Virus record (IMG/VR): IMGVR_UViG_3300044611_000337
Coordinates: 1 to 22,692 of that record
Length of the DNA stretch: 22,692 nucleotides
Reading direction: 5' to 3' (one strand)
Source of the DNA: a virus
Made by a program: the position numbers and the translations under genes. The notes below the pieces were generated by a model. The model was not told the origin of the DNA and did not search any database. It saw nothing but the letters and a program-made list of their open reading frames with translations. This document shows positions 5,396 through 9,428 of the stretch, piece by piece (the stretch's first letter is position 1; every line of letters starts with the position of its first letter).

Positions 5396-5431
5396 CAAGT
5401 AGCTGTGCCAATTTGCATTTACCACACGGGC
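5396..5431 (-). pseudogene. 5' half of a split tRNA (partner at 4631-4666)
   Basis: Reads GCCCGTG, then a Leu-like D-arm (GTAAATGCAAATTGGCAC) and a candidate anticodon 5' stem ACTTG before breaking off into the HNH gene's promoter. GCCCGTG pairs fully with CATGGGC of the 3' half, allowing one G-U. No complete tRNA can be formed locally. Confidence 0.65.
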
Positions 5432-5437
5432 GTAACT

Positions 5438-5510
5438 TGGATTTCCTATGCGGAATCGAACCGCTTAAAATGTTTTGCAGGCACCTGCCTCTCCATCTGG
5501 CTCTAGGAAA
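5438..5510 (-). tRNA. tRNA-Cys(GCA)
   Basis: Perfect acceptor TTTCCTA/TAGGAAA, D-arm GCC-AGATGGAGA-GGC, anticodon loop CTGCAAA (GCA) on a weak stem GGTGC/ACATT, T-loop TTCGATT, discriminator T (the Cys identity base), CCA encoded. Confidence 0.82.
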
Positions 5511-5513
5511 TTC

Positions 5514-5589
5514 TGGTGCCCTCTGTCTGACTCGAACAGACCACCTGCGGTTTACAAAACCGCTGCTCTACCGGATGAGCTAAGAGGGC
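5514..5589 (-). tRNA. tRNA-Thr(TGT)
   Basis: Perfect acceptor GCCCTCT/AGAGGGC, anticodon arm GCGGT-TTTGTAA-ACCGC (TGT), T-arm GTCTG-TTCGAGT-CAGAC, discriminator A, CCA encoded. Confidence 0.94.
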
Positions 5590-5595
5590 GAAACT

Positions 5596-5669
5596 TGGTG
5601 CGGGGTGGGAGAATCGAACTCCCATCTTAACGTTGGCAACGTTAGGTCCTACCATTAAACGAACCACGC
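5596..5669 (-). tRNA. tRNA-Gly(GCC)
   Basis: Acceptor GCGTGGT/ACCCCGC (one mismatch), D-arm GTTTAATGGTAGGAC, anticodon arm TAACG-TTGCCAA-CGTTA (GCC), T-arm GGGAG-TTCGATT-CTCCC, CCA encoded. GATAAATA lies 8 nt upstream. Confidence 0.9.
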
Positions 5670-5677
5670 ATGTAATT

Positions 5678-5685
5678 TATTTATC
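5678..5685 (-). promoter_or_regulatory. Late-promoter-like motif upstream of tRNA-Gly(GCC)
   Basis: Minus strand GATAAATA, 8 nt before the tRNA 5' end, exactly as for tRNA-Gly(TCC) at 3037-3044. Confidence 0.45.
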
Positions 5686-5715
5686 ACTTAGTGAATGCTG
5701 CGTTAAACTTATAAT

Positions 5716-5800
5716 TGGTGGATGCGGTTGGACTTGAACCAACAGTGCCAGAGGCGGAAGATTTACAGTCTCCTGGGGTTACCAATTTTCCTACACATCC
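5716..5800 (-). tRNA. tRNA-Tyr(GTA)
   Basis: Type II tRNA: acceptor GGATGTG/CGCATCC, anticodon arm GGAGA-CTGTAAA-TCTTC (GTA), variable arm of about 14 nt, T-arm GTTGG-TTCAAGT-CCAAC, discriminator A, CCA encoded. A second Tyr(GTA) is at 11890-11976. Confidence 0.92.
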
Positions 5801-5805
5801 ATGTT

Positions 5806-5876
5806 TGGCACCCTCGACAGGAATCGAACCTGTCAACCAAGTTTCGCAAACTCAGTGCTATTCCATTAGCGAGGAT
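5806..5876 (-). tRNA. tRNA-Arg(GCG)
   Basis: Acceptor ATCCTCG/CGAGGGT, anticodon arm TGAGT-TTGCGAA-ACTTG (GCG), T-arm ACAGG-TTCGATT-CCTGT, discriminator G, CCA encoded. Slightly short at 71 nt because of a small D-loop. Confidence 0.87.
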
Positions 5877-5880
5877 GTTT

Positions 5881-5955
5881 TGGTGGCCTAGTTGGGAATC
5901 TGACCCACTAAACTGTCATGTAAAAACAGTATGAAAAACATTTCATGTCATGGCT
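5881..5955 (-). pseudogene. Degenerate tRNA, Val(TAC)-like
   Basis: CCA end and anticodon arm CTGTT-TTTACAT-GACAG (TAC) are recognisable. The T-loop reads TCAGATT, and only about four of seven acceptor pairs can form. Probably a decaying copy; Val(TAC) at 3373-3448 is intact. Confidence 0.5.
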
Positions 5956-5962
5956 AATTGTT

Positions 5963-6055
5963 TGGTGGAGAAGATTGGAATCGAACCAATTAGTTTAATT
6001 TTTGCTGAAAACATTCTAAGACAGAATGAGTGCCCCACCGTAGGGCATCTTCTCC
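5963..6055 (-). tRNA. Type II tRNA with TCT-like anticodon, atypical
   Basis: Perfect acceptor GGAGAAG/CTTCTCC, D-stem GCCC/GGGC, anticodon stem CATTC/GAATG, variable arm TTTT-CAGC-AAAA, T-arm ATTGG-TTCGATT-CCAAT, discriminator A, CCA encoded. The loop TGTCTTA gives TCT (Arg) but with G33, and Arg tRNAs are not type II. The true identity is uncertain. Confidence 0.6.
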
Positions 6056-6061
6056 GGTTAC

Positions 6062-6135
6062 TGGTGGTCCTGGATGGAATCGAACCATCGTCTCTCGCCT
6101 ATCAAGCAAGCAGTCTCCCATTGAAATACAGGACT
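6062..6135 (-). tRNA. tRNA with TTG anticodon (Gln), atypical C33
   Basis: Acceptor AGTCCTG/CAGGACC (first pair open), anticodon stem TGCTT/AGGCG with G-U pairs, loop GCTTGAT (TTG, C33), T-arm GATGG-TTCGATT-CCATC, discriminator A, CCA encoded. It shares the C33 oddity with the tRNA at 9-83. Confidence 0.6.
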
Positions 6136-6142
6136 AAATTTT

Positions 6143-6249
6143 TGGCTCCCCAACGTGGGATCGAACCACGGACCAAGTGATTAACTTAAACACCCTCCTA
6201 GAAGGATGTTTCGTGTCAGTCACCTACTCTACCGCTGAGCTATTAGGGA
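6143..6249 (-). tRNA. tRNA-Asn(GTT) with 32-nt insertion in the anticodon loop
   Basis: Without positions 6186-6217 this is a textbook 75-nt tRNA-Asn: acceptor TCCCTAA/TTGGGGA, D-arm TAGCTCAGCGGTAGAGTA, anticodon stem GGTGA/TCACT, loop CT+GTTAA (GTT), T-arm CGTGG-TTCGATC-CCACG, discriminator G, CCA. The insertion falls between positions 33 and 34 (or 34 and 35; both ends begin with G, so the junction is ambiguous). The insert itself folds: AAACA/TGTTT and TCCT/AGGA around a TCT loop with a GGG bulge. It is far too short for a group I intron. An intact tRNA-Asn(GTT) lies immediately upstream at 6267-6347. Confidence 0.85.
6186..6217 (-). other. 32-nt intron-like insertion in tRNA-Asn
   Basis: Interrupts the anticodon loop of tRNA-Asn(GTT). 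On the minus strand it begins GACACG and ends GTTTAA, and can form a 9-bp interrupted hairpin. Whether it is removed from the RNA is unknown. Confidence 0.75.
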
Positions 6250-6266
6250 ACAGATACTTCTTTGTC

Positions 6267-6347
6267 TGGCTGACCGTGTAGGAATCGAACCTACCTAGTA
6301 TCCGTTAACAGCGGATCGCGTATGCACCTTGCTCGCTTTTACGGTCA
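6267..6347 (-). tRNA. tRNA-Asn(GTT), intact copy
   Basis: Perfect acceptor TGACCGT/ACGGTCA, anticodon arm ATCCG-CTGTTAA-CGGAT (GTT), T-arm GTAGG-TTCGATT-CCTAC, discriminator G, CCA encoded. The D-arm is longer than usual. Confidence 0.92.
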
Positions 6348-6354
6348 ATATGTT

Positions 6355-6430
6355 TGGTGCCGGTGGCGGGAGTCGAACCCGCAAGCCTTTGTTTCACAAA
6401 AGGTCTAACAACCGTTGAAACTCCGCCGTC
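6355..6430 (-). tRNA. tRNA-Phe(GAA)-like, weak acceptor
   Basis: Anticodon arm CTTTT-GTGAAAC-AAAGG (GAA with T33), D-arm GTTTCAACGGTTGTTAGAC, perfect T-arm GCGGG-TTCGACT-CCCGC, discriminator A, CCA encoded. The acceptor pairs only five of seven (GACGGCG/CACCGGC). An 8-nt loop centred on GTG (His) is an alternative reading. Confidence 0.6.
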
Positions 6431-6495
6431 TGGGACGTCACTCAGCGAGGGAGATCTTCTGTTCCCGCAGTAGCTTACTGCTTCCCGGCATTGTT

Positions 6496-6587
6496 TGGTG
6501 GAAGCGGTGAGATTCGAACTCACGAACCCCTTGCGGGGCCTCCAGTTTTCAAGACTGGCGCGTTCAGCCAGGCTCCGCCACACTTCC
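6496..6587 (-). tRNA. tRNA-Ser(TGA), second copy
   Basis: Type II tRNA: acceptor GGAAGTG/CGCTTCC, anticodon arm CCAGT-CTTGAAA-ACTGG (TGA), variable arm with CCCC/GGGG, T-arm GTGAG-TTCGAAT-CTCAC, CCA encoded. The discriminator is A, unlike the G of the copy at 916-1006. Confidence 0.9.
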
Positions 6588-6595
6588 GTTTTGTT

Positions 6596-6671
6596 TGGTG
6601 CAACCGCCCCGAATCGAACGGAGATATCCTGCTCTTCAGGCAGGCGCTCAGACCACATAAGCCACGGTTGC
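6596..6671 (-). tRNA. tRNA-Phe(GAA), canonical
   Basis: Perfect acceptor GCAACCG/CGGTTGC, anticodon arm CCTGC-CTGAAGA-GCAGG (GAA), T-arm CTCCG-TTCGATT-CGGGG, discriminator A, CCA encoded. Confidence 0.95.
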
Positions 6672-6679
6672 GTATTGTT

Positions 6680-6758
6680 TGGTACCCGGGGTCGGAGTCG
6701 AACCGACAAAATCACTCCCTTTTGAGGAGAGCCGCTTTTCCAAATTGCGTACACGGGC
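6680..6758 (-). tRNA. tRNA-Leu(CAA) with short variable loop
   Basis: Acceptor GCCCGTG/CCCGGGT (one mismatch), Leu-like D-arm (ACGCAATTTGGAAAAGCGG), anticodon arm CTCTC-CTCAAAA-GGGAG (CAA), T-arm GTCGG-TTCGACT-CCGAC, discriminator A, CCA encoded. The variable region is 7 nt, with no long arm. Confidence 0.83.
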
Positions 6759-6768
6759 ATTGTTGTTT

Positions 6769-6843
6769 TGGCGCCTCGTATGGGAATCGAACCCACTACC
6801 TCGACATTGACAGTGTCGCGATCTACCATTGAGCTAACGAAGC
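6769..6843 (-). tRNA. tRNA-Asp(GTC)
   Basis: Acceptor GCTTCGT/ACGAGGC, perfect anticodon arm CGACA-CTGTCAA-TGTCG (GTC), T-arm GTGGG-TTCGATT-CCCAT, discriminator G, CCA encoded. Confidence 0.94.
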
Positions 6844-6851
6844 ATTTTGTT

Positions 6852-6938
6852 TGGTGCGCAAGGTCGGGTTCGAACCGACACGCCCTTTCGGACCCCGACT
6901 TCTGAGGACGGGAAGACTACCAATTCCATCACATGCGC
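6852..6938 (-). tRNA. tRNA-Leu(CAG)
   Basis: Type II tRNA: acceptor GCGCATG/CTTGCGC, anticodon arm CCGTC-CTCAGAA-GTCGG (CAG), long variable arm with a CGAAAG loop, T-arm GTCGG-TTCGAAC-CCGAC, discriminator A, CCA encoded. Confidence 0.92.
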
Positions 6939-6945
6939 AAATTTG

Positions 6946-7030
6946 TGGTGCCTCGGGTGAGAGTCGAACTCACAATCCTTTCGGCGCTGGCTTCTAAGAC
7001 CAGAGTGTATTCCAGTTCCACCACCGAGGC
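6946..7030 (-). tRNA. tRNA-Leu(TAG)
   Basis: Type II tRNA: perfect acceptor GCCTCGG/CCGAGGC, anticodon arm CTGGT-CTTAGAA-GCCAG (TAG), long variable arm, T-arm GTGAG-TTCGACT-CTCAC, discriminator A, CCA encoded. Confidence 0.94.
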
Positions 7031-7037
7031 GTATCTT

Positions 7038-7403
7038 TTAATGTTTTACGTATTGCTGAAACAATACTGCTTCAACGTTAATATGATTAATTAACCAATC
7101 CTCTGCAAAAGTAAGGATCTCGAAGGAAGGTTCTCCTGTTTTTTCGAGTTCCGCAATATGCTGTTGCACTGAATCTCTAAATCGTCGATGGCAAATTACG
7201 TGCTCATCGTATCCAGAAACGTTATTGTCCCGCATAAATTGCTCTTCGTCTCGGAAGTGAAAGCCAATGTACGCTTCCAACTTACCAAGGAGAGTTAGTA
7301 GGGCATCAAACTGGTCGGCCTCTACAAGCATACGTGCATCCTTAATGGCGCTAAACAACATCGAATGTTGAGTGTCAATTTTGACTATGCCGCTTAATTT
7401 CAT
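7038..7403 (-). CDS. Bacteriohemerythrin
   Basis: A 121-aa hemerythrin-fold protein, the usual size for a single-domain bacterial member; these four-helix bundles bind O2 at a di-iron site. All seven expected ligands are visible: His13 (IDTQH), His49 and Glu53 (HFRDEE), His68 and His72 (DEHVICH), His107 and an acidic Glu111 (INHINVE, Glu where Asp is usual). The ATG at 7403 is chosen because AAAGGG lies 7 nt upstream and the longer ORF (start 7448) would enter tRNA-Pro. A 16-nt palindrome (7415-7430) containing AATAAATA precedes it. It lies within the tRNA array, 7 nt from tRNA-Leu(TAG). In an infected cell it could buffer or sense oxygen, nitric oxide or iron; that role is inference. Confidence 0.9.
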   Translation of the reverse strand: MKLSGIVKIDTQHSMLFSAIKDARMLVEADQFDALLTLLGKLEAYIGFHFRDEEQFMRDNNVSGYDEHVICHRRFRDSVQQHIAELEKTGEPSFEILTFAEDWLINHINVEAVLFQQYVKH

Positions 7404-7414
7404 ATTGTACCCTT

Positions 7415-7430
7415 TTGAATATTTATTCAA
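7415..7430 (-). promoter_or_regulatory. Palindrome with late-promoter-like core upstream of hemerythrin gene
   Basis: TTGAATATTTATTCAA (plus strand) can form a 6-bp hairpin, and its minus strand contains AATAAATA (7420-7427). It sits 12 nt upstream of the hemerythrin start and next to its ribosome binding site, so it could be a promoter, an operator or a hairpin. Confidence 0.35.
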
Positions 7431-7441
7431 AATGCATATTT

Positions 7442-7515
7442 TGGTCACCGGTGAAGGAATCGAACCTTCGTCTTGTGGTTCCAGGCCACCTAGTCTACCA
7501 TTGATTTAACCGGAG
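7442..7515 (-). tRNA. tRNA-Pro(TGG)
   Basis: Acceptor CTCCGGT/ACCGGTG (one mismatch), anticodon loop CCTGGAA (TGG) on GTGG/CCAC, T-arm GAAGG-TTCGATT-CCTTC, discriminator A, CCA encoded. Confidence 0.92.
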
Positions 7516-7628
7516 ATATGACTGATACTGTTAGTGGTCGTCACTTCACTAAAGGATAACTGTCCCAGGACAAGGATATGTTATCTAACTCTTGTGCGTC
7601 TGTCCTGCCATTGAATGGCGGTTAAAAC

Positions 7629-7713
7629 TGGTCTCTGCGGTAGGACTCGAACCTACATATGCCATTACAGCCCTGTTCCCAAAACAGGTGACCAACCTTT
7701 GGCCCACACAGAG
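7629..7713 (-). tRNA. tRNA-Pro(TGG) with long variable region
   Basis: Acceptor CTCTGTG/CGCAGAG with the C1-G72 of Pro tRNAs, D-stem GGCC/GGTC, perfect anticodon arm CCTGT-TTTGGGA-ACAGG (TGG), T-arm GTAGG-TTCGAGT-CCTAC, discriminator A, CCA encoded. About 15 nt lie between the anticodon and T arms instead of 4-5. Confidence 0.85.
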
Positions 7714-7720
7714 ATAATCT

Positions 7721-7760
7721 TGGTCGGCGTACAAGGATTCGAACCTTATATGCCTATGAT
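7721..7760 (-). pseudogene. 3' half of a split tRNA (partner at about 8159-8190)
   Basis: Has T-arm TAAGG-TTCGAAT-CCTTG, acceptor strand TACGCCG, discriminator A and CCA, preceded by ATCATAGGCATA and then by the CCA end of tRNA-Pro at 7761. Its acceptor strand pairs with CGGCGTG at 8184-8190, beyond the endonuclease gene. Confidence 0.75.
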
Positions 7761-7837
7761 TGGTCCGAGATGAGAGATTCGAACTCCCGACATCCTGCTC
7801 CCAAAGCAGGCGGTCTACCAGGCTGACCTAATCTCGG
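7761..7837 (-). tRNA. tRNA-Pro(TGG), third copy
   Basis: Perfect acceptor CCGAGAT/ATCTCGG, anticodon arm CCTGC-TTTGGGA-GCAGG (TGG), T-arm GGGAG-TTCGAAT-CTCTC, discriminator A, CCA encoded. It lies between the endonuclease VII-like gene and the 3' half of the split tRNA; the nuclease gene ends 10 nt inside it. Confidence 0.93.
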
Positions 7838-8145
7838 ATATTTAAGTACTTCAGCAACTTTTCTAAGTTGCTGTGATTCTCTATGCCGCCTACTACCGTG
7901 TTACACCTGTTACATAGGATGCCGCGCACTTGGTTAGTTTCGTGATCGTGATCAACGAAGCCGCCCTTGTGTCCAACAAACATCTCTAACTCGGTGTCGC
8001 ACAAGCAACATTTCTTTCCCTGCGATTCAAACAGTTTAACCTGTTCAACGCGGGTCATTCCGTACCTGTGTAAGCCATCTTTACAAACCCTACAGGATTT
8101 GCCAGGTAAATCGTGTTCTGCGGAGCAATAATTACATGTCTTCAT
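7828..8145 (-). CDS. Endonuclease VII-like HNH homing endonuclease
   Basis: A 105-aa nuclease of the recombination endonuclease VII (T4 gp49-like) HNH group. A first cysteine pair set (CNYC about 4-7, CRVC 18-21) is followed by the core: Cys46/Cys49 (CCLC), VDHDHET (64-70) and CNRC (78-81), then GGIEN and LLKYL. The zinc ligands and the DHDH active site are present, so it should be active. Short stand-alone versions of this domain are common as free-standing homing nucleases. The gene splits a tRNA, and its TAG stop lies in tRNA-Pro. No Shine-Dalgarno is seen before the ATG; CATAAATA lies 5 nt upstream, so a late transcript could be nearly leaderless. Confidence 0.87.
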   Translation of the reverse strand: MKTCNYCSAEHDLPGKSCRVCKDGLHRYGMTRVEQVKLFESQGKKCCLCDTELEMFVGHKGGFVDHDHETNQVRGILCNRCNTVVGGIENHSNLEKLLKYLNIRD

Positions 8146-8150
8146 ACATT

Positions 8151-8158
8151 TATTTATG
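8151..8158 (-). promoter_or_regulatory. T4-type late promoter motif, endonuclease VII-like gene
   Basis: Minus strand CATAAATA, ending 5 nt before the ATG and starting directly after the 5' tRNA half. Confidence 0.5.
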
Positions 8159-8190
8159 CCAGATGCGCTAAATCACTGCGCTACACGCCG
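8159..8190 (-). pseudogene. 5' half of a split tRNA (partner at 7721-7760)
   Basis: Reads CGGCGTG-TA, D-arm GCGC-AGTGATTTA-GCGC, A, then anticodon 5' stem TCTGG, where it breaks off. CGGCGTG pairs with TACGCCG of the 3' half in all seven positions (one G-U). Confidence 0.75.
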
Positions 8191-8197
8191 ATGAAAC

Positions 8198-8272
8198 TGG
8201 TATTCCGTAGGGGTTACGATCCCCTCTAGGTAGCTTGAAAGGCTACTGACCTCACCAGATGTCTAACGGAAT
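8198..8272 (-). tRNA. tRNA-Glu(TTC), T-loop variant
   Basis: Perfect acceptor ATTCCGT/ACGGAAT, perfect anticodon arm GTAGC-CTTTCAA-GCTAC (TTC), T-stem AGGGG/CCCCT, discriminator A, CCA encoded. The T-loop is ATCGTAA (A54/T58). A normal Glu(TTC) is at 8495-8570. Confidence 0.88.
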
Positions 8273-8412
8273 ATAATCTTTATTTACTGCACCGCCTTCT
8301 CAGAGGTAAGTGCTAATTCGTGCTGCCACGAACTGCTACGGCCATCGAGTACATGCAATCGGGTCTGAGATTAGATCGCATCACATAGGGTATCGCCGTA
8401 CACACATAAATC

Positions 8413-8488
8413 TGGAACCACCAACCAGATTTGAACTGGTATCTCCTGCTTGAGGGGCAAGCGACCTAAGCCGTTAGTCGATGATGGT
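8413..8488 (-). tRNA. tRNA-Glu(CTC)
   Basis: Acceptor ACCATCA/TGGTGGT, anticodon arm CTTGC-CCCTCAA-GCAGG (CTC), T-arm ACCAG-TTCAAAT-CTGGT, CCA encoded. The discriminator is T, unusual for Glu. Confidence 0.88.
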
Positions 8489-8494
8489 AAAACT

Positions 8495-8570
8495 TGGTAT
8501 CGCGTACGAGAATCGAACTCGTCTCTACAGGTTGAAGGCCTGTCGGTCTACCCAGAAACGCCAACGCGAT
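8495..8570 (-). tRNA. tRNA-Glu(TTC), canonical
   Basis: Perfect acceptor ATCGCGT/ACGCGAT, perfect anticodon arm ACAGG-CCTTCAA-CCTGT (TTC), T-arm ACGAG-TTCGATT-CTCGT, discriminator A, CCA encoded. Confidence 0.94.
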
Positions 8571-8575
8571 ATATT

Positions 8576-8651
8576 TGGAAGCGGATGATGGATTCGAACC
8601 AACGGTCTCCAGGTTATGAGCCTAGCGGGATGACCACTTCCCTAATCCGCA
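8576..8651 (-). tRNA. tRNA with CAT anticodon (Met or Ile2)
   Basis: Acceptor TGCGGAT/ATCCGCT with the first pair open, anticodon arm CTAGG-CTCATAA-CCTGG (CAT), T-arm GTTGG-TTCGAAT-CCATC, discriminator T, CCA encoded. The open 1-72 pair recalls initiator tRNA, but the GGG/CCC anticodon stem is absent, so elongator Met or lysidine-modified Ile is likelier. Confidence 0.85.
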
Positions 8652-9189
8652 AATTTTGATCTAAATTGTCAATTTCTTTCTGTTTAATAATGATCAGCTT
8701 TTTATCCACTGATCCCCATTTACATCTATCTCGTTCTCTCTCATACCCTTTAACTTCAATGAGTATGTCTGAATCTATTAGGTAAAAGTCTGGAAAATAT
8801 AAGTGCCATCCATTATTCCAAAAGTAACTATACGGTTTAATGTCGTTTGTCCATCTTACATTATTTTCGTTTAACCAATTCGCTACTGATAACTCCCAAC
8901 GACCTTTAACTTTTGTTAATCCAGTTGATGATTTAACCTCATATATCTTTACTCTACCAGATACATTGTTCTTAGAATATGAATCTGGATTAGCCTCAAC
9001 TATTTTCTTCATTTTTACAGAATGTGCTTTTCTCTTTTCGTCAGTCCATTGCTGCATTTTACTTATTTCACTTTGCGCTTTTCTCGCTTCATCCGTCCAC
9101 TTTTTCATTTTTCTATCTGGATTCGATGAACATCGAATTTGATGATGGATGGTCGGGGTTTCTTTCTCACAAAATTTACAAATAACCAT
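8614..9189 (-). CDS. Homing endonuclease, PD-(D/E)XK-like
   Basis: A 191-aa predicted nuclease. The N-terminus has a zinc-finger-like CKFCEKETPTIHHQIRC (4-20), followed by two repeated helical segments (KMKKWTDEARKAQSE, KMQQWTDEKRKAHS) resembling DNA-binding NUMOD-type repeats. The C-terminal half holds GRWELSVANWLNEN, then YFPDFYL and ILIEVKGYE: the PD...ExK arrangement of PD-(D/E)XK nucleases. The ATG at 9189 is preceded by GAGGAG, with TATAAATA at 9213-9220. The last 38 nt lie inside the tRNA-CAT gene, so about 12 C-terminal residues are encoded by tRNA sequence. A Vsr-like homing nuclease is an alternative label. Confidence 0.75.
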   Translation of the reverse strand: MVICKFCEKETPTIHHQIRCSSNPDRKMKKWTDEARKAQSEISKMQQWTDEKRKAHSVKMKKIVEANPDSYSKNNVSGRVKIYEVKSSTGLTKVKGRWELSVANWLNENNVRWTNDIKPYSYFWNNGWHLYFPDFYLIDSDILIEVKGYERERDRCKWGSVDKKLIIIKQKEIDNLDQNLRIREVVIPLGS

Positions 9190-9212
9190 AATAGTAGTAT
9201 CTCCTCTACTAT

Positions 9213-9220
9213 TATTTATA
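9213..9220 (-). promoter_or_regulatory. T4-type late promoter for PD-(D/E)XK gene
   Basis: Exact TATAAATA on the minus strand, 23 nt upstream of the endonuclease start. Confidence 0.65.
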
Positions 9221-9272
9221 TAAATTCAGATTTTATAAGCCTGGAGTCTGACTATCAGAAGCCGCTATTGTT

Positions 9273-9318
9273 TGGCCCCGTTATTATCTTTCGATCATTT
9301 TAAGTCGGGAGAACGGGA
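9273..9318 (-). pseudogene. Shrunken tRNA remnant (acceptor stem plus CCA)
   Basis: A 46-nt element: TCCCGTT at the 5' end pairs with AACGGGG, followed by discriminator G and CCA, and by the AAACAAT spacer shared by true tRNAs. Only about 28 nt remain between the acceptor strands, so D, anticodon and T arms cannot all form. Best read as a tRNA with an internal deletion. Confidence 0.5.
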
Positions 9319-9345
9319 GCACCGACATTAGTTGCAACACATCTT

Positions 9346-9421
9346 TGGTTGTCCCGGAAGGAATCGAACCTTACAGTCGATCGGTTATCGGCCGATTGCT
9401 CTACCATTGAGCTACAGGACA
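9346..9421 (-). tRNA. tRNA-Ile(GAT)
   Basis: Acceptor TGTCCTG/CGGGACA, perfect anticodon arm ATCGG-CCGATAA-CCGAT (GAT), T-loop TTCGATT on a 4-bp stem, discriminator A, CCA encoded. Confidence 0.92.
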
Positions 9422-9428
9422 ATTCTTC

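Noticed and set aside
6186-6217. Group I intron in tRNA-Asn
   Set aside because: 32 nt is far below the size of any group I core and no conserved P/Q/R/S elements are possible.
6305-6829. 174-aa minus-strand open frame
   Set aside because: It runs through four tRNA genes (Asn to Asp); its translation is tRNA sequence read as protein, with no ribosome binding site.
6491-6832. Plus-strand open frames of 76-113 aa with repeated SNR/RTHY-like motifs
   Set aside because: Antisense readings of the conserved T-arm GAATCGAAC in successive tRNAs, which creates false motif similarity across the array.
7516-7625. Hairpins GGATAAC/GTTATC and TGTCC/GGACA with a D-arm-like TTCAATGG, possibly a tRNA
   Set aside because: No T-arm or acceptor can be placed; left as unexplained structure.
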